From: Closterium sp. NIES-65
Taxonomy: Eukaryota > Streptophyta > Zygnematophyceae > Desmidiales > Closteriaceae
NCBI GenBank assembly: GCA_948144175.1
Contig: CANXME010002135.1
Location: forward strand, 62,001-126,000
Direction: 5' to 3'
Length of the DNA stretch: 64,000 nt
Shown one piece after another: positions 31,916-44,600 of this stretch. The translations under genes and the position numbers were made by a program. The notes below the pieces were generated by a model. That model was not told where the DNA came from and searched no databases. It saw only the letters and a list, made by a program, of their open reading frames with translations. Positions within the stretch are counted from its first letter, which is position 1; each line of letters opens with the position of its first letter.

Positions 31916-32398
31916 TAGGTGTCCTAAGTACGGACATGGTCAGCGTCTCAACCAAGTCGACGCAAACTATGCCGACGAGCTCATCTGGTCGGCGACCGAG
32001 GAACCTACAATCGTGATGATAGGATGAGAGGGGAAAATGCTAAGTGCCAGAGGGCGCAGACTCTACATGAGAGGGAAGGAATACAGACAGAATGGCAGAT
32101 TGAGCGACTAGGGCTTGGAGGTGAAGGGGTATGGTCGTGAGCGACTCCAGACCTGTCGCGCTCCACGCAAGCCCCTTTGCAAGTGCCAGCGTGCATGTAT
32201 CCTCGTTCGACGGCGGAGTTTTCGACGTGCCATGTGCCATGCATGGCTAGTGGTACGCCGCGCTGCACTCACCGAGCTTAATGCCTGGCCATTCCACGGT
32301 GCCATGGGCATGCGCTACGTGTCGTCGACTCACCATTGGTGCCTCGCACCATGAATGCCGGGGCCGCCGACTTCCCGCGTAATTTTAGCATCACATCA
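31916..32398. other. Non-coding stretch left of copia-5
   Basis: Contains GTCGGC words like those in the flanking decayed genes and short inverted stretches. No gene is supported. It ends at the copia-5 target duplication CATCA (32394-32398). Confidence 0.55.
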
Positions 32399-32529
32399 TG
32401 TGAGAATGAAAACGAGGAATGAATGCATTGAGCAGCATGAGGAGTACAATTAGGAAACCCTAAAGTGTTGTACCCCATATTGACTACCCCACTACAGCCT
32501 AAACAGACTATAGCAGATATAGTTTGACA
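32399..32529 (-). repeat. copia-5 3' LTR (131 bp)
   Basis: In element sense it starts TGTCAAACTA and ends TCTCACA. It is preceded by the family polypurine block (TTTGCCTATGGGGGTG, 32530-32550). Confidence 0.95.
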
Positions 32530-32762
32530 CACCCCCATAGGCAAAGTGGGGGAGAACAAGGGGTCACAAGACCAGTCAAGAGAAGCAAGACAAGCCCAGG
32601 GTGGATCACAACGTCACCACACAATCTGAGCACAAGCACAAGGCCACAAGGCCAGTTCACAAGCAGAGTTATACATCAAGAAGAACAAGCAAGGCAGTGA
32701 TCACAACCTAGCAAGAGTATGCATGCAAGTGCAGGTATATATAGATCACAGTACAAGCAAAG

Positions 32763-35700
32763 TCAAGAGGTGAGCAAGTGAGGCCAAGTAGGCACAAGAC
32801 CTAGCAAAGTACATAAGCTCTGATGATCACAAGGCGGAAGTGCCTTGGTAAAGATATCAGCAGTGTTGGCCTCAGAGGCCACGTAAGCAAGGCGCAGCTG
32901 ACCCCGCTGCTGCAGCTCACGAGCAAGGAAGTAGCGAAGAGCAATGTGCTTCGTTCTGTGCTCCAGTCTGTGCTCCCGACACAAGGCCAGCATGGCCTTG
33001 TTGTCCACGTACAGAACTGGAGGAGAACGAGGCTGCTCTCCAAGGTCAGTCAGCACGTAGGTGAGCCAGCGTAGCTTCTGTGCAGCCATGGCCCCAGCGT
33101 GGATCTCGGCCTCACAACTGGAGCCGAGAACAGAAGACGAGCGGGTAGATCGCCACGAGACAGAGCCGGAACCAAGGCTGAAGGTGTAACCCGGTAACGA
33201 CCGCTGCGTAGCCTGGTCGTCAGCCCAAGAAGCGTCTGCGTAACCAGTGAGGACCACTGGACGTCGCCCTCCAAGCACTAGCCCCATGCCTGACGTACTG
33301 CACAAGTAGCGCAAAACCCTCTTCGCTGCAGCCATGTGCTCTGGTCGGTGTCTCCCAGGAGCAACATAGCGTGCAAAGATGCTAAGAGGGTATGCAAGGT
33401 CAGGTCGTGTGCAGGTCATCAGGTACATGAGGCAGCCAACAAGCTCTGGGTACGGGCCACTCGGCTCTACGGACTCATCCGAAGGCAGAGCTGAGAGCGA
33501 GTGGCGAGTAGACAGAGGAGTGGCCTAAGGCGAGGAGTACGTGAAGTCGAAGCGCTGAAGGACCTGCTGCACCATGTGTGACTGAGTCAGGGTAATGGTG
33601 TGCTGTGCTCTGTCCCGGGTGATCTGCAAGCCAAGGTAGCTGCGCAGTTCACCCAGGTCTGTGCACGTGTGTCTCTTCTGCAGCTCCGACTTCACATGGG
33701 CGAGTCCAGCAGTGTCAGCAGTGGCAAAGACCAAGTCGTCAACGTACACGAGGATGTAGAACGGCGGCAAAGAGGTGTCGGTGCGCAGAAACAGAGACGG
33801 GTCGGGTGTAGAATGAGCAAACCCAAGAGCCGCAAGTGTAGTCCTCAGTGTGTCGTGCCACTCACGGGGCGCCTGGCGGAGACCGTAGACTGGCCGCCGG
33901 AGGCTCCACTGGGTACCAAGAGGAAATGACCCAGTGAAGCTAGATGGGCGGCGCAGCCAGATCTCCTCGTGCAGGCTGCCCTGCAGGAAAGTTGTGCTGA
34001 AGTCAAGAGAGTGAAGCTCGTAGTCGCGCTGAGCGGCTATGTGCAGCAGCACCCGAAGAGTGGTCATCTTCGGGGTGGGAGAGAAGGTCTGAAAGTAGTC
34101 AACTCCCTGCCGCTGACTCAAGCCTCGAGCCACGTAACGCGCCTTGAAGACAGGCGGAGAACCTGGCGGCCGCTTCACCCTGAAAATCCACATTCCACTG
34201 ACGATGTTCGCCCCAGGTGGGGGAACCTCGTCGAGGTAGACGCCTATGGACTTCCAGGAAGCCATCTCTGCGTCCATGGTTGACTGCCACTGAGAGGAGT
34301 AGGGACCCTCGATCGCCTCAGCGTACGATCGAGGATTCGGGATGTCTGGTGCATCCGGGTCTCCCTTAGGGGCAATCAGCGTGGACACGAGATGAGGCAA
34401 AGCAGCAGCAAAACACTGGAACTCCTCCTGCCTGTCCTCAAGGACGTCCGTGCTAAGAGCACACTCACCTCAAGGAGAGAGGACAGACAGACTCAGACTC
34501 AGCAACAAGACTAGCAGCGTAGTCTAGAGGACAGCGAGCAGCAACGTCGACCAGCTCAGCCACTAAGGCAGACGCAGCAGTGGACTCAAAAGAAGGGTCA
34601 GAGACAACAATAGCCAGGAGACGTGTGACAGTAGGACTGGCAGCACGAAGGGAGTCAGACTCAGGGTCAGCAAGAGTAGGAAGAGAGGACTCAGGAGGAG
34701 ACGGCAACGGGACACGCAGAGGAGCAGTGGAAGGACGCAGTGCCATCTGGCGCGTGCCGAGGACCGCAGGAGGACGCGGACGCGAAGCACGACCACTAGT
34801 GCGAGCAGCACGAACAGGCGACACAGGACGAGACGCAGGCTCACGACGCTCAGCAAGACCTCCAGTAGGACCAGTGTAGGGAGAAAGAGCAGGTAGGTGG
34901 GAGGCGGGCTGTAACTATGACCGCGACTGGATAGGCTGTGGACACTCCGAGGAGCAGGACTAGTAGAGGGCGGGAGACCAAGAACCTGCTCAAGGAGCGG
35001 AGCGAAGTACGGCCGCGGCCGCGCAGCGCCTCGAGAAACAGCTGGGACGGCACCAGTATTCCCAGCGGCAGCACCAGTGCCAGCAGCACCTCCAGCTCCA
35101 ACAGCGCCAACTCCAGCACCCTCAGACGCACCAGCGCCAGCAGAAACACCAGCGCCAACACCCCCAGAAGCTCCAGCTCCAGCAGCTCCAGCAGTAGCAG
35201 GACCGGCAGCTCCAGTACTGTCGGCAGCTCCAGCACTGCCTCCATCAGGACCAACTCCAGTAGCTCCAGCAGCACCCCCAGTCCCTGTAGCTCCAGTACC
35301 GCCTGTACGAGCACCTCCGGGACTAGCAGCAACAGTAGTACCTCCAGCTCCAGCAGCACGGCTCCAGCGCCGGGCAAACCACTCGCGCAGCTCCTGTGGA
35401 GAGAGTGGCTCCCGCCTCGACGAAGCACCGCCGGCGGCCACACGAGCAGACCCAGCGCCCCTTGGCTCCACACCCCGAGGCTCCGCACCCCCTGACTCAG
35501 CACCCCCAGGGACAGCACCTCCAGACTCAGCACACCCAGGCTCAGCACCCCCAGTCTCAGCACCCCCAGGCTCAGCACCCCCAGACCCGGCACCCGCAGG
35601 CTCAGCAGCTCTAACAGCACCAGAGTCAACAGCTACCTCGATAGGCTCGACTGCGTCTACCTGGGACACACCTGACGGGGCAGGACCCTGAGGGGGAAGG

Positions 35701-38700
35701 GGGTCTACCGAGGGAGGACCTGGCGCAAGGAAGAGCGGCGGCGGGGGGAGGGGCGCAGTGCGGTAGGGGAAGAGACGGTAGTAAGGCACCGACTCGTCAA
35801 AGTTGACGTCCTGGGAGGACAGAACACGGCGCAAGGTGGGGTGGTAAAACTGCCACCCTGGCGCGTCAGGGGGGAAGCCAAGGAAGACGCAGGGAACAGC
35901 ACGGGGGGACACTTTGTCCGCAGACAAGTCGCGGACAAACGCCCGAGATCCCCAGACCCGAAACGTAGATGCATCGCCAACCTTCCCCCGTCCACCGCAA
36001 GGTGGGGGAGGTCTCTGGCAAGGAGACCTGGGGCTGAAGGTTGAGCTGATGCGCGGCGTACTGAACCGCAAACGGCCACAGAAAATGGGGGGCAGCCGCA
36101 TGCATCATGGACGTACGAGCGACATCCATGACCATGCCAATGCGGCGCTCAGCAATCCCATTTTGGTGTGGAGAGGCCGGAAGCGTGAAGGTCTGGCGGA
36201 TGCCCTGTGCACGACAGAAGGCTCCCAGACGGGCAGAGGAAAACTCCCCGCCTCTGTTAGAGTGTAGACGAAGAACAGGAAAGTCCGAGCCGAAACTCCC
36301 TCTTAGCTGGAGACGAGCTGTGCGGATCCAGTCCATCAACACCTTAGTGACGTCACCCTTGCTACGCAAGGGGAAGAGTGTGGTGTAACGCGAGTAGTCT
36401 TCAACCACCAACAGGAAGTAACGCTCGTGCCCCTGTCCACGGACGCGGGCGGGGCCCCTGGAGAGTCGACAGCTTAGCCTCTGTCGGAGGAAACTCGGAG
36501 GAGTGAGGGGCGGCACGCTGTCGCCCCTCGACGCAGGAGATGCAGGTAGGGCCAGGCCCCGGAGGTAGGGGAGGAAGAGACCGGGGGAGACCAGAGACAA
36601 TGACACGGGAGGCCATGCCTCGGAGACGAGGCAGGGAGGGGTGACCAAGGCGGTGGTGCCAAAGGAGAGTCTGGTGGGACAGGAGACGACACGAGCAGGG
36701 AGCAGACTCAGGACCAGACCTGGACGCTGCAGCAAACACCTGACTCGACGCAGCCACCTGACCAAACGCAGCAACAGGAGGAGACTCAGTGGTCAGTGTG
36801 TACAGGCTCGACCCCGGCTGACGGGTAAACGTGGCCAAGTGTCGGCCCGTCCGAGCGTCCGTTCAGTGGGTCACCTGCTGACTCGCAGAAGTGAACTGGT
36901 CAACCCCCCTATCCTGTAGGTCCGCTCCACTCACCAAGTTCGTAGAGAACGAGGGGAGGTAGAGACCTGACAGGGTGCCAGAGGGGGCTGCAAGACACGG
37001 TAAGAAAGTGGAGAAGCTAGCAAGGACAGGACCTCCAGAGTGGTCCGCCAGGGAGACTGCAACCGGCCGACTGAGCGGCGTAAAAGTGGTGCGGTCTCGA
37101 AAGAAGGAGCGGGACGCACCCGAGTCAAGGGTGAAGGTGTGTAAGGCCTGAGCCGACTTAGTACCTGAGAGAGCAGACTCACCAGCACCAGAGGCAGCAG
37201 ACGCACTAGCACCCGGGGCAGCAGACGCGCTAGCACCTGGGGCAGCAGACGCACTAGTACCTGGGGCAGCAGACGCACTAGCACCTGGTGTAGCAGACGC
37301 ACTAGCACCTAGAACAGCAGCCTCACCAGCACCTAGAGCAGTGGCCTCAATGCCCGGGTCAGGCGGTACACACAGGTAACAGTCACCCTCAACACTAGTA
37401 GACACATCATACATGGCAGCAAGGATAGCATCATAGTCAAGATCAAAGATGGCAACCCCCGCCCTAGACAGATCTCCCCAGCGAGGGATCTCTGACGCCT
37501 TAGGGAACTGGTGACGCCACGCGTCTGTCAAGCGGCCGAAGCAGCGCATGGTGGAGTGCGGCCCCCCGCACTGCTCACCTGCTCGGTCGCCGGTACGGAG
37601 GACGTAAGTGCAGGGACCAGTGCCCCCACCGTGCTGACGCGCAGCGTACCACTTACGAAGCTGCTGAGGGGACAGGGTCTCACGACCGCGCTGCTGCTGC
37701 TGGCGCGGACCACCACCTGACCCACTCCTCTGCGTAGAGTCGCGACCCGCTCCACCACCGCCTCCGCCGCCGCCTCCGCCGCCTCCTCCACCGCCGCCTC
37801 CTCCGCCACCTCCGCCGCCTCCGCTCCCTCCGCCACCACCGCCGCCTCCTCCGCCTCCACTGCTGCCGCCGCCACCAACGCCCCCGCCACCACTCCCACC
37901 ACCACCCCCACTCCCTCCACTGCCTCCACCACCACCACCTCCACTGCCCCCGCTAGCCCCTCCTGTTCCCTTGCCCCCCTTGCCCTTGCTGGTGCGGCGT
38001 CTCCCGCTAGGGGCAGACGCAGCGCCGACCCCGTAGAAACCAACGAGGTCGGCAGCAGCAACAGAAGCAACAGAGGGCAAGAGGGGGGAGGGGGAACACC
38101 CCTCAAAGACGGGGGTGCGAGGGTCACCACGAGAGGCTCCTACAGCGACTATGCTCGTCTCTGCTACTAGGAGGGCCTTCTCGAGGAGGTCAACGGTGAG
38201 AGTGGTGGGGCAAACTGAGAGGAAGTGGTCCCTGATTAAGCGGAGAGAGTCAGGGAGCGAGTGACTATGTAGTAGAGGGTGATGTACATGGGGGGGGGGT
38301 TCTTGGCGCAGAACTCAGCAGGAAGCGTAGCGCGGTGGCGAGTGTCACTAGTGCGGAGGTGCGTAATCAGGTCAGCGACTATGGGAAAGGCAGCAAGGTC
38401 AGGGAAGAGGTACGGTAGCATGAGGCGGCTCAGTGCAGCAGTGGCAGGGGAAGAGTAGCGTGCAACTACAGCGTCGTACAAGGTCTGAGCACTCTTGTAC
38501 TGGCTAAAGTGCGCATGCTCAGTGGTCGGTAAGTGGCGACGCACAGCAAGACGGGCAGCAGCATCGCGAGTCGCCCACTGTGAGCGAACAGTGCTGTCAG
38601 CAGTAGCAGCCGGGGCAGGGAAGGCACCAGAGGTGAGGTCGAACAAAGAGAGGCCGTCTGCCCTATCGCACTGGAGGAACAGCTGGAGGTCATCGACCCA

Positions 38701-38758
38701 GACCTCAAAGTCAACAGCACGGCCCTAAGTGTCAAAGGTAAGGACACTGGGGGTAGCC
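32763..38758 (-). pseudogene. copia-5 Gag-Pol (fossil)
   Basis: From the Gag start MATPSVLTF (38758) the minus strand shows UBN2-type Gag, a Gly-rich linker of perfect GGSGGG type (about 37740-37960), the stretched knuckle CTYVLRTGDRAGEQC (about 37560-37620), protease FTLDSGASRSFFRD, integrase (HSNRGGEFSS, HQNGIAERRIG), reverse transcriptase (DFSTTFLQG, YVDDLVFATAD) and RNase H (GYADASWADD to ANTADIFTKALPP). Similarity to copia-2 is high throughout. Broken in several places. Confidence 0.93.
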
Positions 38759-38829
38759 ATGACTGCAAAGGTGTAGCGAGGAGGGGGCTCACCACTACGA
38801 GTAAGTAGGGCCGGGGCGCGTCGGCAGGA

Positions 38830-39540
38830 CTGGTAGCGGCCAGCGGCTCGGCTGCTGGGCGGCTCAGCTGTTGGGCGGCTCGGCGGCTGGGCGGCTGGGC
38901 GGCTCGGCTGCTAGGCGGCTCGGCTGTCGGGCGGCTCGGCGGCTGGGCGGCTCGGCGGCTCGGCTGCTGGGCGGCTCGGCTGTCGGGCGGCTCGGCTGTC
39001 GGGCAGCTCGGCGGCTCTGTCGCTGGGCGGCTCGGCGGCTCTGGTGCTGGGCGGCTCGGTAGAGGCGGCGTCGAGGCCGCTTAGGAGGCGGCGTCGGGGC
39101 CGCGTAGGAGCGGCGCAAGGGGCCGCTAAGGGCGGCGTCGGGGCCGCTTAGGAGCGGCACGAGGGGCCGCTAAGGCGGCGGGAGGGGCCGAGGAGCGGCG
39201 CAAGGGGCCGCAAGGGCGGCGTCGGGGCCGCTAAGGGCGGCACGAGGGGCCGCAAGGGCGGCGGCGTGGCCGAGGAGCGGCGCAAGGGGCCACAAGTGCG
39301 GCGCGTGGGGCCGACGAGAGGCGTGCAGGGCCGCAGGGGCGGCGCGCGGGGCCGACGAGAGGCGCGCGGGGCCGCAGGGGAGGCGCGCGGGGCCGAAAGG
39401 GCGGCGCGCGGGGTCGACGGGTGGCGCGAGGGGCCGCAAAGGCGGCGCGCGGGTCCGTGAGGGCGGCTCAAGGGGCTGTGAGAGGGGCCGCTAAGGGCGG
39501 CGCGACTCGGGCAGGAGCGAAGCACGCTCCGGGCAGGAAA
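38830..39540 (-). repeat. copia-5 leader minisatellite, stem-loop and T-run
   Basis: 38835-39060 is a tandem tract around GGCTGGGCGGCTCGGC. 39060-39480 is built from GGGGCCGCTAAGGGCGGCG and GGGGCCGACGAGAGGCGCG. Next to the primer site are a stem-loop with arms GGAGCG/CGCTCC, an A-run (39539-39546, T-run in element sense) and a TGGGCCCTA box (39556-39564). Confidence 0.8.
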
Positions 39541-39598
39541 AAAAAATATCGAGGTGGGCCCTATAGAGTGTTCCACTAGGGAACCTGCTCTGAAACCA

Positions 39599-39729
39599 TG
39601 TGAGAATGAAAACGAGGAATGAATGCATTGAGCAGCATGAGGAGTACAAGTAGGAAACCCTAAAGTGTTGTACCCCATATTGACTACCCCACTACAGCCT
39701 AAACAGACTATAGCAAATATAGTTTGACA
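39599..39729 (-). repeat. copia-5 5' LTR (131 bp)
   Basis: It matches 32399-32529 except for about two substitutions and is followed by the target duplication CATCA. Confidence 0.95.
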
Positions 39730-39734
39730 CATCA

Positions 39735-40347
39735 CGGAGAGCCGCGCGTCATGCCGACAAAAAGCCTCTCTTGGTCGACGCCGGCATTCCCTCTGGCTCC
39801 AGCCCGTATGTGGTTCGATTCGCTGCACCTAGACAGCGGCGGGGCCGGTCGGGGTAAGACGCATGGCTCGCTTATCGGCCGTTGGATAGGTGGGCGACAC
39901 CGACATTGCATTATAGGCGGGTTTTTTTTTTTCCCCGCAAAAAAAAGGTCGGCACGCTGTGTTCCCGCGAAAAGCAGATCGACCAGGGAGCGATACGTGG
40001 CACCGCCGTGGCGATCGCGGCAGCCCTCGTTGGTCCCGCGACCTCAGGGACGATCTCGGTCGTCCCCCTGTTGCCGTGTGGCGAAGATCGCGGCCTGACG
40101 TGTCGAGCTGGGAAATTGCCACGCGTTGAGATATCCTTCTCGGGGTTGTCTCAGCGAAACCCGAGGTCGTCGGGCTGTCGACAATCCCGAGGGCTCGCGT
40201 GCCCGGGAGCAGTGCCAGTTCGCCCTAGTTTGCCACCCGGAGCTTGTCAAGGGTTGGTCAGGCCCGAGGGCGGGCCTTGTCCTTTCGCAACCGCGAAATT
40301 GGGCGACAGTTTTCGTCCGCTGAGGTGTATCATCCCGACTGTCGCAG
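39735..40347. other. Spacer between copia-5 and the His/Asp-rich gene
   Basis: About 600 bp of GC-rich sequence with a T-run/A-run pair at 39922-39950. An open plus-strand frame runs through into the next feature but lacks protein-like composition until about 40348, where a possible splice acceptor (CTGTCGCAG) occurs. Nothing else is recognised. Confidence 0.5.
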
Positions 40348-41015
40348 CCAGGCGATTCCTGGACGATGATCATCACGATCACCATGACGACCATCACGAC
40401 GACGACCATCACGATCATCATGGCGATCATCACGACGACGATCATTACGACCATCACGACGACGACGATCATCGCGAGAAGAAAGAGAAGCCAAAGCCTA
40501 AGCCGAAGCCTCTCACATGCATGCAGAAATTCCAGCTTAAGCAGAAGAAGTGCGCGGAGAAGAAGCACGAGTGTGCGGAGAAAGCGTCAAGTTCCTCCGA
40601 AGGCATGGCGACGTGCGAGGCGCAGGCTAAGACGTGCGGGCGCAAGGCGTACCGGTCATTCAAGAGCTGATAGTACGGCAAGTGGGGCTGCAAGGACTGG
40701 TGCCTGTACCACCGCCACCAGTGCTACTAGGCGAAGGTGGGGTGCGAGCCGAATTACGCGGTGTGGGTGAAGGCGTGTGCGCTGAAAAAGGCGAAGAAGG
40801 ACGACGATGACCATGATGACCATCATGACGACCATGATGACCACCACGACGACCATCATGACGACCATGATGACCACCACGACGACCATCATGACGACCA
40901 TGATGACCACCACGACGACCATCATGACGATCATCATGACCATCATGACGATCATCACGACCATCATGACGATCATCACGACCATCATGAAGACCATCAC
41001 GACCATGACGAGTAG
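40348..41015 (+). pseudogene. His/Asp-rich, Cys-patterned protein, apparently broken
   Basis: One plus-strand frame gives a His/Asp block (DDDHHDHHDDHHDDDHHDHH), a KPKPKPKP linker, a Cys/Lys domain (CMQKFQLKQKKC, KKHECAEK, CEAQAKTCGRK), a second Cys domain (GCKDWCLYHRHQCY, GCEPNYAVWVKACALKKAKK) and a long HDD/HHDDHDD tail to the stop at 41013-41015. Adjacent TGA-TAG (40668-40673) and a TAG (40728-40730) interrupt the frame, yet coding character continues after them. It is either a recent pseudogene or two genes. The tail is encoded by a tandem repeat at 40800-41010. His/Asp richness suggests metal binding (inference). I know no matching family. Confidence 0.55.
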
Positions 41016-41607
41016 ATCGTCCTCATGGCAACATCTCGTGATGCCAGTGAGGCCTGGCGGAAACGAATCGTGTTCTTCCTGAGATTGTCAGGTCAGCTCT
41101 TGCAATGCGGTGGACCCTGTTTCGAGCAATGATGGAATGTCTATTTGGGGTATTAGCGTGTAAAGCAGCAGCAGAGTGTTCAACTGTAAGGGTGTAGATG
41201 CTTCAAGCACACGGCGCTGGGAGCTGTGACATGCTGTGTTACTGGTAGGTGCCGGTTAGTGGTGGGTTGAGTGGGAGATCAGAGTGTGGTGTATGTGTGG
41301 GGCGGGGAGCAGCATAGAGGGGAATAATCTTGTAATGAAGTTAACATAACAAAAACATGTGGAATTCGGGAAAAATATTGCAGCGAGAGTAACAGGAGGC
41401 AGGCCTTCACTCAAGCACAAAAACACCCTACTTTCGTACAGCTCTCATATTAGTAAATCACAGATTGCTGCAACTTCACACTTGAGAGGTATTAAATCGC
41501 AATCAAACATCTGACTCCCTTGTTCCCATTTAATAGCATCGTTGTGTCATCAAAGTCTGACTTACATAATAACAGATCACAAAGTGGTGTAGTTTGAGTG
41601 CACTGCC
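41016..41607. other. Intergenic stretch between convergent host genes
   Basis: AT-richer, non-repetitive sequence between the His/Asp-rich gene and the ALG7 stop. No gene seen. It probably holds the ALG7 3' untranslated region on the minus strand; I could not place a polyadenylation signal with confidence. Confidence 0.55.
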
Positions 41608-44600
41608 TCATTTGTACCACCCTTGAAGGACAAGGCGGGCAGAGAAGCAAAGGAGAGCAGAGAGTACCTGCATGGGACGAGGGGGGGGGGGAAGCAAAGG
41701 CAGGGGAGGGGGAGAGAGACGAGTGGGAAGAAGAAGAGGGGAAGGAAGGCGAAGGGGTTGCATAATGCAAAGGAGAGGAGAGAGGAGAGTACCTGCATCG
41801 GACAAGAGGGAGGGAAAGTAAAGAGAGGCTCCAACGACAGGAGAATGCGCGGCGAGAGAGGTGAGCGCCGGGTGGGAGAGGGAAAAGGGGAGCAAACACG
41901 AAGGGGGTGAGTAATGTGAAGCAGAGGAGAGCAAAGGGACCTGGAAGATACGAGAGGATGCAACGACAGGAGAATGAGCAGAGAGCAGGGACAAGAGGTG
42001 AGCATGAGGAGAGAAGGAAAGGTGGGTGCGCTGTGTAAGGTTGTAGTGGTATTCTCTACGGAAAATGCAGGGAATTTCTATGGTAAGTACGGGGAATCTG
42101 AATCAACCCCAAGGGATGAGGATGGGCATAACGCGTGATAGGCCAAGTAGGCCTTGAAGGGAGAATGGGTGAATAAGGGAACACTTGAATGAGGATAGGA
42201 AGGATGTGAAAAGGAGATGTGACTTGACTGAGTGATGTGAAGTGAGGGTGCGAGGAAAAACTGTGAGGAGGTAGTTTGACGAGGGAGTGTGAGGAGGAAG
42301 TGTGAGGGAAGAGTGTGAGAAGGGCGATTGAGAGCGCAGAGTTAGAAGGAATGTGAGAAGGGAGTGTGGGGAGGGAGAGCGAGGAGTTGGAATAAGAAAG
42401 GACTGAAAGGAAGTGTGAGTGGGTGACACAGGACGGAGAGTCGAGAAGGAATGAGTATGAGACCATCTAGCAGAAACAATCCAGAGCAATAGATGATTCT
42501 GAGGCGTGACCATCCAAGTGCGAGCCATGCCAATCCAGCAAAGAAACAGCGCGAGAAAGAGCAGGCGAATGTGGAGCGTGTCCTCTGTGCATGGACCAAT
42601 GTGAATGAGCAACACACACCCAATGTGAATGAGCGACACACACCCAGCACAGACACAGTGCAGTTACCACAGCCACTGTCAAGAAGATACACCCTCAGGT
42701 CATTTGATGCTACCTGTGACAGCAACATTAGCTAGAGCTGCCAATGGGGCTCCTGACAAAGCACGCGGCACCTGAAAGGGCAGGGAGTACCTGGAAGGGC
42801 AGGGAGTACCTGGAAGGGCAGGGAGTACCTGGAAGGGCAGGGAGTACCTGGAAGGGCAGGGAGTACCTGGAACGGCAGGGAGTACCTGGAACGGCAGGGA
42901 GTACCTGAAAGGGCAGGGAGTACCTGGAAGGGCAGGGAGTACCTGGAAGGGCAGGGAGTACCTGGAAGGGCAGGGAGTACCTGGAAGGGCAGGGAGTACC
43001 TGGAAGGGCAGGGAGTACCTGGAAGGGCAGGGAGTACCTGGAACGGCAGGGAGTACCTGGAACGGCAGGGAGTACCTGAAAGGGCAGGGAGTACCTGGAA
43101 GGGCAGGGAGTACCTGGAAGGGCAGGGAGTACCTGAAAGGGCAGGGAGTACCTGGAAGAGCAGGGAGTACCTGGAAGGGCAGGGAGTACCTGGCGTTGCA
43201 GCAGGCGGATGCAGAAGTGTTCCTCTGTGCACGGGCCGAAGAGCCTGAGCAGCGTGGCCGAAGATCCACCCTCACCCAACCATCACCCACTCTCAAAATG
43301 AACAACCCTCAAGGCGTCCTGAGGCTACCTGGAAGAGCAGCAGGCGGATGCAGAGGTGTTCCTCTGTGCAGGGGCCGAAGAGGCGCAGGAAGAGGTTGAC
43401 GAGGTTGAGGTCGCTGCTGCCCGTCAGGCGGTGCGTGGCCGGGTCAAACCTGGTGTGGTGTCAGGGCGGAATGAGGAGGAGAAAGATTGGAGGGGGAGGG
43501 GAGGGAGAGGAGATGTGTGATATAGAGGGGTGGGTGAGGGGAAGAGGTTGACCAGGTTGAGGCGCCTCAACAGACGTCACCTGTCAGGACAGATCGACCT
43601 GACCCGACTTTACGAGTCAGACACGCATATCGAATCCCAAGGTGGCCCATCTGTGCAGAAGAACAGTCGAAATGCTCCGATTTACGAAATCGGCCACCGA
43701 AATCGCCGAGGGACATGGACTGGCGATTGTACTGTGCCCATTCACGTGGATCGGCCACCAAAACTGCCGATCTGATTTGTTGAAATCCGCGGATCCACCA
43801 ATCGGCGGTTGCACAGATTGGTTGTCGGAATGCGCCAGTCTGCATGGATTGGCTGTCAAGATCGACAATTCACACAAAAGCCGGTCGAAATGCACCAATC
43901 AGCACGAATTGATGGTTGAAATGCGCCTATCTGCTGCGCGGATCAGCAGTCAATATCGACAATTTTCCCATGCTCTGTACAATTGTCCCATGCTCTGTAC
44001 CATTTTCCCATGCTCTGTACCATTATCCCATGCTCTGTACCATTTTCCCATGCTCTGTACCATTTCTCCTCCAACAGGTGTTGTGTTGGTGTGGGCGGGG
44101 CTGAAAATGCCCGTATGGGAGCACGTTTGACCTTGCACCCTACCTCAAAATGAATTAAGGCCTACCTCAAAATGAATCAAGGCCTACCTCAAAATGAGTC
44201 AAGGCCTACCTCAAAATGAATCAAGGCCTACCTCAAAATGAATCAAGGCCTACCTCAAAATGAATCAAGGCCTACCTCAAAATGAATCAAGGCCTACCTC
44301 AAAATGAATCAAGGCCTACCTCGAAATGAATCAAGGCCTACCTCAAAATGAATCAAGGCCTACCTCAAAATGAATCAAGGCCTACCTCAAAATGAATCAA
44401 GGCCTACCTCAAAATGAATCAAGGCCTACCGCAAAATGAATCAAGGCCTAACGAGGGACGTCAAGAGGGTCTGGCGCTGCCCCATCTGCTACCAGCAGCA
44501 CCTGATGTGGTCGGGTCGGGACTCCAGGAATTCTGTGAAGTTTTTGGCCAGATGTGACCTTGCATCAATCGGTCGGAGGTAGGATAGGATGCAAGGTCAA

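Larger units (their letters stand above)
32399..39729 (-). mobile_element. copia-5: full-length but broken Ty1/copia element (7,331 bp)
   Basis: Both LTRs are present (3' 32399-32529, 5' 39599-39729), with a primer site TGGTTTCAGAGC (39587-39598), a leader minisatellite, and Gag to RNase H homologous to copia-2 along its length. The target duplication CATCA is perfect (32394-32398 and 39730-39734). The LTRs differ at about 2 of 131 positions, so it is older than copia-2 but still young. The coding region is broken in several places. Confidence 0.95.

Noticed and set aside
40348-41015. An altered genetic code (TAG/TGA read as amino acids) to explain the His/Asp-rich frame
   Set aside because: The hAT transposase ends cleanly with TAG, and ALG7 and copia-2 end with TGA at family-typical C termini, so the standard code holds.
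40366-41082. Met/Thr- and Val/Met-rich frames overlapping the His/Asp gene
   Set aside because: They are shadow frames of the GAC/CAT/CAC codon repeat.
44142-44450. CRISPR-like array of 22-bp repeats
   Set aside because: The repeats are directly adjacent with no spacers, and the host is eukaryotic; it is a minisatellite in an intron.
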